64,000 nt of DNA. Source: Rhyzopertha dominica. Its lineage: Eukaryota > Arthropoda > Insecta > Coleoptera > Bostrichidae. Under the pieces are notes generated by a model. That model was not told the DNA's origin, made no database searches, and saw only the letters and a list, made by a program, of their open reading frames with translations. The DNA lies in the NCBI GenBank assembly GCA_025024175.1, contig QCXZ01000075.1, positions 1,550,001-1,614,000 on the forward strand, written 5' to 3'. The position numbers were made by a program, and so were the translations under genes. Of the stretch, positions 11,301 through 21,999 are shown piece by piece (position 1 is the stretch's first letter; each line of letters begins with the position of its first letter).

Positions 11301-14286
11301 TCACATTAGTAAATGAACATAAAATTAGCTTAATCGGAGACCATCAAGTTTCGAGGTGAAAAAACAACAAAGGGGTTAGCCTTTGCTTTTTTTGCAATTT
11401 TTGGTGGAAATTATTTTTCGCTCAAAATCGGCATACTGATGTATTTTGAACTGCAGATTTCAAAAATGCAGTCAGAAATGAGGTAGGACGTCCAGAAATT
11501 TATTTTTTGCAAATTGACCATCCTTCTTTAGGCCACTTTTCAGCCGAACCGTTGCAGCTAGAAACCAACTGACACCACTCCGGAATGCAGCAGGTTCACA
11601 TTAGTAAATGAACATAAAATTAGCTTAATCGGAGACCATCAAGTTTCGAGGTGAAAAAACAACAAAGGGGTTAGCCTTTGCTTTTTTGCAATTTTCGGTG
11701 GAAATTATTTTTCGTTCAAAATCGGCATACTGATGTATTTTGAACTGCAGATTTCCAAAATGCAGTCAGAAATGAGGTAGGACGTCCAGAAATTTATTTT
11801 TTGCAAATTGACCATCCTTCTTTAGGCCACTTTTCAGCCGAACCGTTGCAGCTAGAGACCAACTGACACCACTCCGGAATACAGCAGGTTCACATTAGTA
11901 AATGAACATAAAATTAGCTTAATCGGAGACCATCAAGTTTCGAGGTGAAAAAACAACAAAGGGGTTAGCCTTTGCTTTTTTGCAATTTTCGGTGGAAATT
12001 ATTTTTCGCTCAAAATCGGCATACTGATGTATTTTGAACTGCAGATTTCAAAAATGCAGTCAGAAATGAGGTAGGACGTCCAGAAATTTATTTTTTGCAA
12101 ATTGACCATCCTTCTTTAGGCCACTTTTCAGCCGAACCGTTGCAGCTAGAAACCAACTGACACCACTCCGGAATGCAGCAGGTTCACATTAGTAAATGAA
12201 CATAAAATTAGCTTAATCGGAGACCATCAAGTTTCGAGGTGAAAAAACAACAAAGGGGTTAGCCTTTGCTTTTTTGCAATTTTCGGTGGAAATTATTTTT
12301 CGTTCAAAATCGGCATACTGATGTATTTTGAACTGCAGATTTCAAAAATGCAGTCAGAAATGAGGTAGGACGTCCAGAAATTTATTTTTTTGCAAATTGA
12401 CCATTCTTCTTTAGGCCACTTTTCAGCCGAACCGTTGCAGCTAGAGACCAACTGACACCACTCCGGAATGCAGCAGGTTCACATTAGTAAATGAACATAA
12501 AATTAGCTTAATCGGAGACCATCAAGTTTCGAGGTGAAAAAACAACAAAGGGGTTAGCCTTTGCTTTTTTGCAAATTTTGGTGGAAATTATTTTTCGCTC
12601 AAAATCGGCATACTGATGTATTTTGAACTGCAGATTTCAAAAATGCAGTCAGAAATGAGGTAGGACGTCCAGAAATTTATTTTTTTGCAAATTGACCATT
12701 CTTCTTTAGGCCACTTTTCAGCCGAACCGTTGCAGCTAGAGACCAACTGACACCACTCCGGAATGCAGCAGGTTCACATTAGTAAATGAACATAAAATTA
12801 GCTTAATCGGAGACCATCAAGTTTCGAGGTGAAAAAACAACAAAGGGGTTAGCCTTTGCTTTTTTGCAATTTTCGGTGGAAATTATTTTTCGCTCAAAAT
12901 CGGCATACTGATGTATTTTGAACTGCAGATTTCAAAAATGCAGTCAGAAATGAGGTAGGACGTCCAGAAATTTATTTTTTGCAAATTGACCATCCTTCTT
13001 TAGGCCACTTTTCAGCCGAACCGTTGCAGCTAGAGACCAACTGACACCACTCCGGAATGCAGCAGGTTCACATTAGTAAATGAACATAAAATTAGCTTAA
13101 TCGGAGACCATCAAGTTTCGAGGTGAAAAAACAACAAAGGGGTTAGCCTTTGCTTTTTTGCAATTTTTGGTGGAAATTATTTTTTCGCTCAAAATCGGCA
13201 TACTGATGTATTTTGAACTGCAGATTTCAAAAATGCAGTCAGAAATGAGGTAGGACGTCCAGAAATTTATTTTTTTGCAAATTGACCATTCTTCTTTAGG
13301 CCACTTTTCAGCCGAACCGTTGCAGCTAGAGACCAACTGACACCACTCCGGAATGCAGCAGGTTCACATTAGTAAATGAACATAAAATTAGCTTAATCGG
13401 AGACCATCAAGTTTCGAGGTGAAAAAACAACAAAGGGGTTAGCCTTTGCTTTTTTGCAAATTTTGGTGGAAATTATTTTTTCGCTCAAAATCGGCATACT
13501 GATGTATTTTGAACTGCAGATTTCAAAAATGCAGTCAGAAATGAGGTAGGACGTCCAGAAATTTATTTTTTTGCAAATTGACCATTCTTCTTTAGGCCAC
13601 TTTTCAGCCGAACCGTTGCAGCTAGAGACCAACTGACACCACTCCGGAATGCAGCAGGTTCACATTAGTAAATGAACATAAAATTAGCTTAATCGGAGAC
13701 CATCAAGTTTCGAGGTGAAAAAACAACAAAGGGGTTAGCCTTTGCTTTTTTGCAATTTTTGGTGGAAATTATTTTTCGCTCAAAATCGGCATACTGATGT
13801 ATTTTGAACTGCAGATTTCAAAAATGCAGTCAGAAATGAGGTAGGACGTCCAGAAATTTATTTTTTTGCAAATTGACCATTCTTCTTTAGGCCACTTTTC
13901 AGCCGAACCGTTGCAGCTAGAGACCAACTGACACCACTCCGGAATGCAGCAGGTTCACATTAGTAAATGAACATAAAATTAGCTTAATCGGAGACCATCA
14001 AGTTTCGAGGTGAAAAAACAACAAAGGGGTTAGCCTTTGCTTTTTTGCAAATTTTGGTGGAAATTATTTTTCGCTCAAAATCGGCATACTGATGTATTTT
14101 GAACTGCAGATTTCAAAAATGCAGTCAGAAATGAGGTAGGACGTCCAGAAATTTATTTTTTGCAAATTGACCATCCTTCTTTAGGCCACTTTTCAGCCGA
14201 ACCGTTGCAGCTAGAGGCCAACTGACACTACTCCGGAATGCAGGAGGTTCACATTAGTAAATGAACATAAAATTAGCTTAATCGGG
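8340..14286. repeat. 294 bp satellite array, about 20 copies
   Basis: These are head-to-tail monomers of 294 bp: the GTCCAGAAATTTAT landmark falls at 8541, 8835, 9129, 9423 and 9717, always 294 apart. Each monomer holds AATCGGCATACTGATGTATT, CAGCCGAACCGTTGCAGCTA and GGTTCACATTAGTAAATGAA. Copies differ by a few substitutions and poly-A/T length changes, so homogenisation is recent. The first copy is more diverged and lacks part of the unit. ORFs of about 79 codons on the minus strand recur with the monomer and are not genes. A further ~2.4 copies open the sequence after the gap at 21268. Confidence 0.97.
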
Positions 14287-14330
14287 TAAACGATAAAAAT
14301 TTTACTTCTTTTAACAACAAAAATTTTCAG

Positions 14331-14470
14331 TTGCTTCCGCAGTTGTTTCCGATGAGCCGGGGAAGTGTGGGCACATCAGGATAAGAGCGACGGAGGCCTG
14401 GGCAGCGGAGAAGTCCCACGATTTCTTAAGGAAAACCAAAAAAACTTCAAACTCAAATATCTCAGAAACG
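14331..14470 (+). other. Exon-like cassette, copy 1
   Basis: A 140 nt segment between attttcag and gtaagt is open for 46 codons after a 2-nt phase, containing SAVVSDEPGKCGHIRIRATE and EKSHDFLRKTKKTSNSNISE. Joined at the donor, it stays in frame with the terminal segment at 15611. I recognise no family. Other frames are also partly open because the segment is GC-rich, so coding status is uncertain. Confidence 0.35.
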
Positions 14471-14654
14471 GTAAGTTGTAGAGCGAAACGGACGAAATTT
14501 TGCCCCCCCTACGACTACACCCCCTTTAAATATCCCTTCTCTTTCAACTTATAGTATATAGATGTCATTAGGGGAACTTTTTTTCGGAAAAAAAATTTTT
14601 AACGATAAAAATTTTACTTCTTTTAACAACAAAAATTTTCATTTGCTTCCGCAG

Positions 14655-14783
14655 TTGTTTCCGATGAGCCGGGGATGTGTGGGCACATCAGGATAAGAGC
14701 GACGGAGGCCTGGGCAGCGGAGAAGTCCCACGATTTCTTAAGGAAAACCAAAAAAAACTTTAAACGCAAATATCTCAGAAACG
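14655..14783 (+). other. Exon-like cassette, copy 2 (frame-shifted)
   Basis: Same segment as copy 1, but the first acceptor has changed from cag to cat, leaving CTTCCGCAG as the likely acceptor. One extra A in the poly-A run shifts the end of the frame. The gtaagt donor is kept. Confidence 0.3.
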
Positions 14784-14968
14784 GTAAGTCGTAGAGCGAA
14801 ACGGACGAAATTTTGCCCCCCCTACGACGATACACCCCCTCTAAATATCCCTTCTCTTTCAACTTATAGTATATAGAAGTCATTAGGGGAACTTTTTTTC
14901 GGAAAAAAATTTTTAACGATAAAAATTTTACTTCTTTTAACAACAAAAATTATCATTTGCTTCCGCAG

Positions 14969-15096
14969 TTGTTTCCGATGAGCCGGGGAAGTGTGGGCAC
15001 ATCAGGATAAGAGCCACGGAGGCCTGGGCAGCGGAGAAGTCCCACGATTTCTTAAGGAAAACCAAAAAAACTTCAAACGCAAATATCTCAGAAACG
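14969..15096 (+). other. Exon-like cassette, copy 3
   Basis: A 128 nt segment after CTTCCGCAG, open for 42 codons in the same frame as copy 1 (ends TSNANISET) and followed by gtaagt. Confidence 0.3.
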
Positions 15097-15282
15097 GTAA
15101 GTCGTAGAGCGAAACGGACGAAATTTTGCCCCCCCTACGACGATACACCCCCTCTAAATATCCATTCTCTTTCAACTTATAGNATATAGAAGTCATTAGG
15201 GGAACTTTTTTTCGAAAAAAAAAATTTTGTCAATAAAAATTTTACTTCTTTTAACAACAAAAATTTTCATTTGCTTCCGCAG

Positions 15283-15410
15283 TTGTTTNCGATGAGCCGG
15301 GGAAGTGTGGGCACATCAGGATAAGAGCGACGGAGGCCTGGGCAGCGGAGAAGTCCCACGATTTCTTAAGGAAAACCAANAAAACTTCAAACGCAAATAT
15401 CTCAGAAACG
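15283..15410 (+). other. Exon-like cassette, copy 4
   Basis: A 128 nt segment in the same frame as copies 1 and 3, with two Ns (15289, 15380), followed by gtaagt. It is the nearest cassette to the terminal-exon-like segment. Confidence 0.3.
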
Positions 15411-15610
15411 GTAAGTCGTAGAGCGAAACGGACGAAATTTTGCCCCCCTACGACGATACACCCCCTCTAATTATTCCTCTTCTTTCAACTTATAGTATAT
15501 AGAAGTCATTAGGGGAACTTTTTTTCAGGAAAAAAATTTTTAACTATAATAATTTTCCTTTTTTTAACAACAAAAATTCAATATTTTTGACGTCAGTGAC
15601 TTTATTACAG

Positions 15611-15743
15611 GGAGGAGCCATAGCCGAAGGAATGGACAGAGCCACTGCCTCCATTTCCGGGAATACTCAGGAAACTACGGAGCTACAGCAACATAGAAAA
15701 CAAACTGTAATACTTTGAATTATACATATTATTCAACAATAAA
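15611..15743 (+). other. Terminal-exon-like segment with stop and AATAAA
   Basis: After tttattacag comes a 35-codon frame (GGAIAEGMDRATASISGNTQ, ending KQTVIL) closed by TGA at 15716-15718, with AATAAA at 15738-15743. It is in phase with cassettes 1, 3 and 4. Together they look like the 3' end of a transcript. A second copy at 23357 lies in the duplicated contig end. I do not recognise the product. Confidence 0.4.
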
Positions 15744-15789
15744 ACTATTTTATTTACACTGATTGTTGCTTATTCCGACTAATTTGTGA

Positions 15790-16760
15790 AAATTACTGAT
15801 TTTAAACGACAATTTTTATAAAATCTGTAATAAAATTGTTACAGGTTTCTGTAATATGTAGTTCGGAAAAATCTCAATAGATGGCGCCACTTGTCGGGTG
15901 CCCAAAATCCTAGAGGGCGCCACTTACCGGGACCCGAAAAAGTACTAGTTCTTAAAATTTCATGATAAATTCGTACTTAAGTGACTTAAATTGTACTTAA
16001 GTACTACTTAAAAAGTACTTCCTGAAAATATGATTAGTACTTAAGTACAATTTAAGTCATGTTTAAGTACTTTTTAAGCCTACTTAAATTCGAAATCCAT
16101 AAAATTCGATTTTAAGTGACTTAAAAAGTACTTAAAACATGACTTAAATTGTACTTAAGTACTACTCATATTTTTCGGAAGTACTTTTTTAAGCACTGCC
16201 TTAAATACTTTTTAAGCAGTGCTTTAAAGTACACAAGCACTGCTTAAAAAGTACGTAAGCACTGCTTAAAAGTACTTAAGTACAGGCTTAAAAAGTACTT
16301 AAGCAGTGCTTAAAAAGTACTTCCGAAAAATATAAGTAGTACTTAAGTACAATTTAAGTCATGTTTTAAGTACTTTTTAAGTCACTTAAAATCGAATTTT
16401 ATGGATTTCGAATTTAAGTAGGCTTAAAAAGTACTTAAACATGACTTAAATTGTACTTAAGTACTAATCATATTTTCAAGAAGTACTTTTTAAGTACTTT
16501 AAGTACTTTTTAAGTAGTACTTAAGTACAATTTAAGTCACTTAAGTACGAATTTATCATGAAATTTTAAGAATTAGTACTTTTTCGGGGTCCCGGTAAGT
16601 GGCGCCCTCTAGGATTTTGGGCACCCGACAAGTGGCGCCCTCTAGGATTTTGGGCACCCGACAAGTGGCGCATCTATTGGTTTGTCGCTGAACTACGTAT
16701 TACAGAAATCTGTAACGACTTTATTACCGATTTTTGAAAAATTAACAATTTTTACTGAAA
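15790..16760. mobile_element. Fold-back element: ~1 kb near-perfect palindrome rich in AAGTACTT
   Basis: The left arm (from about 15790) and right arm (to about 16760) are reverse complements with a centre near 16245. Ends match as TTACAGGTTTCTGTAAT (left) and ATTACAGAAATCTGTAA (right). Moving inward come GGCGCC boxes, GGGTGCCCAAAATCC, GACCCGAAAAAGTACT, and long runs of AAGTACTT/TTAAGTAC motifs. The right arm holds an extra copy of a ~34 bp GGCGCC box segment. There is no ORF. It resembles Foldback-type or giant MITE elements; I cannot name a family. Confidence 0.9.
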
Positions 16761-16985
16761 ATTATGATAAAATTATCAACTTTTACTAAAAATAAAATAA
16801 CTGGCATTCTAAAATGTTTATTTATAAAGAAAATGCAATTATAATAATTTATACAGATCATTTATTACAAAAATTAATAAAATGTACAATAAAATACTAA
16901 AACAAAGATAAAAAGACAATCTATATTGCAAATATACAGTTTGTAGTCTATTAACATGAAAAAAAAACAAAATACAAGTGAATGA

Positions 16986-17223
16986 ATGAATCAAAAATAT
17001 GCTGCAATGATTGGTGCAACGTATACAACATATTACAAAAGAAGCAGTAAAATTATCGAGCCGAAACTGGCTGCAGTTTCCAAACCAACCCCTAATTACG
17101 AACGGTGGGATCTTAAAGGAAACGGAGACCCCAACAATCCTGCCTCTGCAGCTAACAAAGCACCCTCAGTATGCAATTGCGCCAGGTCAACGAGGTCCAC
17201 GATCTGTAGGCATCCCGGTTTAA
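16986..17223 (+). other. ORF-bearing GC-richer segment, unrecognised
   Basis: Two frames are open: one from ATG at 16986 (88 codons, begins MNQKYAAMIGATYTTYYKRS) and one ending LTKHPQYAIAPGQRGPRS then VGIPV and a stop at 17221. The second reads more like protein and contains two internal CTGCAG sites that could be acceptors. Indels in the 24747-24971 copy come from the noisy contig end. No known family is seen; it may be an exon of the same putative unit as the cassettes. Confidence 0.25.
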
Positions 17224-17631
17224 CTAGGAACGTGGATAGGTGTGTTCGTTAATGTCGGGGTTGATCGAACCTCACGGATCCTTCTCGATAACGTTACTGC
17301 TGTGAGTGAGTGAAAAATCTGTTGCAACGACCATTAAGACAAAAAATTTTAATTGAAAACCACTAAAAGTTATAAATTTGTGTGAAATATGCTACGATAA
17401 AGTCCTACCTGAGTATGGTTTTTTCAAAATTACCATCAGAAATCCTTTATAAAAATTAATAAAGTTAATATTTGTGTGATTACAATCAATTATGCATTGG
17501 GAACTAAAAAAAATCTGTCAGAAAAACAATGGAAATATCACAGCACCCTTCATGTGAGGGACTCTAGGCTTTATTAAAAAAACACCAATATAAAAAAGAA
17601 CTGATGATGAAATGAAATCAGTATTGCACTG

Positions 17632-17905
17632 TTAGCAAGCTGAAAGGGGAAATATTGTGTGCAGAACGACCCCAAGAGCAAAGTTTGATTTTCAAAGCTT
17701 CAGTAGGACCTTATCCAAGGACATCCCTATCCCTCTCCCAATGGGGCGAACCCCTGACGGAGACTCCAAAGTTCAGAAATGTCCCCCGAAGGAGGCGTAT
17801 CCCAAAAATTGTCGTGGCATGTCGAACTTCAGCTCCTACTTTTCTCACAATGCGTGTGGGGGTATTCTGTACACTTGAAGTGCAAAGAGAGCACACAAGT
17901 ACTGA
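17632..17905 (+). repeat. Conserved ~285 bp core, copy 1 of the ~755 bp units
   Basis: The core starts near TGAAATCAGTATTGCACTG, passes an acceptor-like gtgtgcag, and continues with CAAAGCTTCAGTAGGACC, AATGGGGCGAACCCCTGACG and GTCGAACTTCAGCTCC. Two frames are open here. This copy has lost one C in the poly-C run (GTCCCCCG) relative to the other copies, so it fuses them. Confidence 0.85.
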
Positions 17906-18380
17906 CTACTATGAATGAATGACTGTGGAATTGGTTATTTAATGATTTGGTTAAATTATTATAAAAAGCTACTTGTAAGATAAAGAAAATTCATACAAAT
18001 TAAAGGAGGATTGTGCAATACAAAATTTTGAAGGGTGCTGCAAACCAAGTACTTATTAGAAATTTTTTTAGTTTATACATAACTGAAGAACAAATGTTTA
18101 AACACTTGAAAACCCCTACAATTATAAATTTGTGTGAAATATGCTACGATAAAGTCCTACCTGAATATGGTTTTCAAAATTGCCACCAGAAATCCTTTAT
18201 AAAATAATAAAGTTAATATTCTTGTGATTACAATCAATTATGCATTGAAACAAAAAAAATCTGTCAGAAAATCAACAGAAATATCACAGTAATCTTCATG
18301 TGGGGACATCTAGGCTTCATCAAAAAAAATTCCAAAACAAAAAAGAAACTGATGATGAAATGAAATCAGTATTGCACTGT

Positions 18381-18650
18381 CAGCAAGCTGAAAAGAGAAC
18401 TATTGTAATGTAGAACGACCCCAAGAGTAAAGTTTGATTTTCAAAGCTTCAGTAGGACCTTATCCAAGGACATCCCTATCCCTCTCCCCAATGGGGGCGA
18501 ACCCCTGACGGAGACTCCAAAGTTCAGAAATGTCCCCCGAAGGAGGCGTATCCCAAAAATTGTCGTGGCGTGTCGAACTTCAGCTCCTACTTTTCTCACA
18601 ATATGCTGGGGGGTATTCTGTATACTTGATGTGCAAAGAGAGCACAGTAC
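18381..18650 (+). repeat. Conserved core, copy 2
   Basis: This copy is 749 bp after copy 1. It has gtaatgtag where others have gtgtgcag, and a TAA that closes one of the two open frames. The other frame (KFDFQSFSRTLSKDIPIPLP) stays open in the parallel copy at 26125. Extra C and G here (CTCTCCCCAATGGGGGCG) look like sequence errors. Confidence 0.8.
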
Positions 18651-19136
18651 TGACTACTATGGATGACATGACAACTTATGAATGATTGTGGAATTGGTTA
18701 TTTAATGATTTGGTCAAATTATTATTAAAAACTACTTGTAAGATAAGAGAGTATTCATAAAAATTAAAGAAGATTGTGCAATACAAAGTTTTGAAGAGTA
18801 CTGCAAACCAAGTACTTATTAGATTTTTTTTAGTTTATACATAACTGAAGAACAAATGTTTAAACACTTGAAAACCCCTACAATTATAAATTTGTGTGAA
18901 ATATGCTATAATAGAGCTACCAGAACATGGCTTTTCAAAATTACCATCAGAAATGCTTTATAAAAATTAATAAAGTTAATATTCGTGTGATTGCAATCAA
19001 TATGCATTGAAACTAAAAAAAAATCTGTCGGAAAAACAATGAAATATATCACAGCAACCTTCATGGAGGGACTCTANTCTCTTATTAAAAAAATACCAAT
19101 ATAAAAAAGAACTGATGATGAAATGAAATCAGTATT

Positions 19137-19410
19137 GCACTGTTAGCAAGCTGAAAGAGGAAATATTGTGTGCAGAACGACCCCAAGAGCAAAGTTTGAT
19201 TTTCAAAGCTTCAGTAGGACCTTATCCAAGGACATCCCTATCCCTCTCCCAATGGGGCGAACCCCTGACGGAGACTCCAAAGTTCAGAAATGTCCCCCCG
19301 AAGGAGGCGTATCCCAAAAATTGTCGTGGCATGTCGAACTTCAGCTCCTACTTTTCTCACAATCCGCTCGGGGGTATTCTGTACACTTGAAGTGCAAGAG
19401 AGCACACAAG
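19137..19410 (+). repeat. Conserved core, copy 3
   Basis: This copy is 762 bp after copy 2. The core is nearly identical to copy 1 except for a short variable segment near its end (CCGCTCGGGG in place of GCGTGTGGGG). Confidence 0.85.
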
Positions 19411-19963
19411 TACTGAGTACTATGAATGAATGGCTGTGGAATTGTTATTTAATGATTTGGTTAAAATATTTTAAAAGCTACTTGAAGATAAGAGAGTATT
19501 CGTAAAAATTAAAGAGGATTGTGCAATACAAAGTTTTGAAGGGTGCTGTGAACCAAGTACTTATTAGATTTTTTTTTAGTTTATGCATAACTGAAGAACA
19601 AATGTTTAAAACACTTGGAAACCCCTACAATTATAAATTTGTCTTTAATATGAACAAGAAAAAATCTCACTTGAGTATTTCTGGTGGTATTTAAAAATTA
19701 CAATGTCTATCAGAAACTGTTTGAAAAATGAATGAATTAAAAATAACTCTAACCAAAGAAATTATTAAAATTGTACTTAAGTACTAATAAAATTTTCAGG
19801 AAGTACTTTTGTGTTTGTGTTTAATATGACACGAAAAATATCACTTGAGTATTCTGGTGGTATTTCAAAATTACAATGTCTATTAGACAATGCTTGAAAA
19901 ATGATAGGATGAAAATAGCACTAACCTAAGAAATTATTAAAATTGTACCGTTCTTCTGTTTAG

Positions 19964-20230
19964 ATCGTCCGGAAGACGTCCACTTCTCCGCCTGCTATAA
20001 CCTGTGACGTGTGGCCCTTCTCTGCTCCTCTATATCTCCAAAAAACGGAGACACCCTTCGGGATCCCGTCCTCCTTCGGATGCGGCTCCTTCCTGTCGAA
20101 ACAACCAAAGATGCTTATTAGGACAGAGAAATATTATTGTAATATTAATATTTTATATCAGATAATTGTTTTACAGACAAAAAAAATCTGTAAAAGATTA
20201 ATAAATACTTTTACGAGCTACTATGTCTGA
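19964..20230 (+). other. Terminal-exon-like ORF segment after the core units
   Basis: After cttctgtttag, a frame of 88 codons runs to TGA at 20228-20230 and contains SSFGCGSFLSKQPKMLIRTE. Its first third is GC-rich, the rest AT-rich. The copy at 27715-27981 keeps the frame through compensating indels. I recognise no family. Confidence 0.3.
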
Positions 20231-20900
20231 GATCCGCAGTCCACAGTATACGTACTAACAAATGCATGTGTTACCACAAATTAATTCGATACTTGTCCGA
20301 TTCGACACTACTCTTAGTAATTTTTTTTTAAGAAACATTATTTATATTCTGTGCTAAATGTGACAGTTTATTTATCTAACACATAATGAGGGTTGCATAA
20401 TCTCAAAGTTCTGCTACTTGTACTTATTTTATACTTTAACCAAATAAATGCAAATACCTTGAACTGTTGTTTTATTTCAAAAACTTCCAAGATATTGTGA
20501 CTCTAGTCATTCCATAGTACGTCTTTTGAGTGTAACTGTATAAGATGTTTTGATATCTGATGAGAAAAACACAAAAATGATTCTTAATTATAAGTGTTCA
20601 AGCAAGAAAGATTATTTCCTCTATTTATTTTCAAAAATCAGTTCAATTTGGCAATAACGTATTGTGACTATATTGAGCTACTGCTACTTAAGCTACACGG
20701 TAAATGCAAAAATGAAAACTTAAATGACCTGATCGTACACTTCAAAGGATAAGATTAATTTTTTTGATACTACTTATCAATTGGCAAACATACTTATTTC
20801 AAATGTATGTTTTTTATTTAAAGTGTGAGCTAAAAATACGATGATTTTTTAAAATCAAGATTAATGAAACTCACCTAAGTTCTCTCTGCATTGATGTTGC
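20231..20900. other. AT-rich DNA, nothing recognised
   Basis: A possible AATAAA occurs near 20443. The stretch is repeated at 27982-28640 after the gap, where a 65-codon ORF (28403-28600) is open but matches nothing I know. Confidence 0.35.
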
Positions 20901-21020
20901 TCACAGGAACTGGTCTTGATGATGGTGGTCTTCATCCATCCTCCAACCAAAACAGGAACTGGTGTTGATGATGGCGGTCTTCATCCATCCTCCATCAGTA
21001 GGGTTGCGTACCACCTTCAA
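20900..21020 (-). repeat. 49 bp tandem pair with a minus-strand splice donor
   Basis: AGGAACTGGT, TTGATGATGG and GGTCTTCATCCATCCTCC occur twice 49 bp apart. On the minus strand the block ends in AACTTAG followed by gtgagt (20873-20880). It may be an exon end of an unknown minus-strand transcript. Copies lie at 28625-28750 and, diverged, at 30735-30850. Confidence 0.4.
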
Positions 21021-21167
21021 GATAAATTTAAGCATTTCAGTTCAGTTACAACAAAAGAAGATCCAATCCAAGAGCATATAGTTATTAATCAATCTACTGA
21101 GACATTTAATGAAAAGGAAATTGTGTTTCTTAATAAGGTTTGAAATTTAATTTATCTTTAATCTACC

Positions 21168-21267
21168 NNNNNNNNNNNNNNNNNNNNNNNNNNNNNNNNN
21201 NNNNNNNNNNNNNNNNNNNNNNNNNNNNNNNNNNNNNNNNNNNNNNNNNNNNNNNNNNNNNNNNNNN
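21168..21267. other. Assembly gap of 100 Ns
   Basis: A run of exactly 100 Ns is the usual placeholder for a gap of unknown size. Sequence on the two sides overlaps in content (see the duplication entry). Confidence 0.99.
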
Positions 21268-21999
21268 TCCAGAAATTTATTTTTTGCAAATTGACCATTC
21301 TTCTTTAGGCCACTTTTCAGCCGAACCGTTGCAGCTAGAGACCAACTGACACCACTCCGGAATGCAGCAGGTTCACATTAGTAAATGAAACATAATTAGC
21401 TTAATCGGAGACATCAAGTTTCGAGGTGAAAAAACAACAAAGGGGTTAGCCTTTGCTTTTTGCAATTTTTGGTGGAAATTATTTTCGCTCAAAATCGGCA
21501 TACTGATGTATTTGAACTGCAGATTTCAAAAATGCAGTCAGAAATGAGGTAGGACGTCCAGAAATTTATTTTTTTGCAAATTGACCATTCTTCTTTAGGC
21601 CACTTTTCAGCCGAACCGTTGCAGCTAGAGACCAAAGCTGACCACTCCGGAATGCAGCAGGTTCACATTAGTAATAGAACATAAATTAGCTTAATCGGAG
21701 ACCATCAAGTTTCGAGGTGAAAAAACAACAAAGGGGTTAGCCTTTGCTTTTTTGCAAATTTTGGTGGAAATTATTTCGCTCAATATCGGCATACTGATGT
21801 ATTTTTGAACTGCAGATTTCAAAAAATGCAGTCAGAAATGAGGTAGGACGTCCAGAAATTTATTTTTTTGCAAAATGAATTGACCTCCTTCTTTAGGCCC
21901 ACTTTTCAGCCGACCGTTGCAGCTAGAGGCCCAACTGACACTACTCCGGAATGCAGGAGGTTTCACATTAGTAAATAACATAAAATTAGCAATCGGTAA

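Larger units (their letters stand above)
14287..15545 (+). repeat. Four tandem ~313 bp units, each with an exon-like cassette
   Basis: The landmark GATGAGCCGGGG recurs at 14351, 14663, 14977 and 15291 (spacing 312-314). Each unit runs through a pyrimidine/AT-rich lead, CTTCCGCAG, a GC-rich segment and ATCTCAGAAACG followed by gtaagt, then CCCCCCTACGAC and an AT-rich tail. The array directly abuts the 294 bp satellite. Long minus-strand ORFs here (for example 14623-14946) follow the repeat and change by frameshift between copies, so I do not call them genes. Confidence 0.93.
17250..19960 (+). repeat. Three tandem ~755 bp units (core plus AT-rich spacer)
   Basis: Each unit has the conserved core and a ~470 bp AT-rich spacer with landmarks AACTGAAGAACAAATGTTTA, ATAAATTTGTGTGAAATATG and CTTTATAAAAATTAATAAAG. 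Spacers differ by substitutions and indels, more than the cores do. A partial spacer precedes copy 1. Near 19770 short AAGTACTT segments recall the fold-back element. Confidence 0.88.

Noticed and set aside
13097..13632. Two 79-codon minus-strand ORFs, almost identical
   Set aside because: They repeat with the 294 bp satellite and exist only because some monomers lack a stop; other monomers break the frame.
14623..14946. A 107-codon minus-strand ORF
   Set aside because: It follows the 313 bp repeat; neighbouring copies frameshift it, and the plus strand has the splice-like signals.
17632..19410. A structured ncRNA such as a snRNA, 5S rRNA or tRNA in the repeated core
   Set aside because: No U1/U2-type motifs, no tRNA A/B boxes and no 5S internal control region could be matched by eye.
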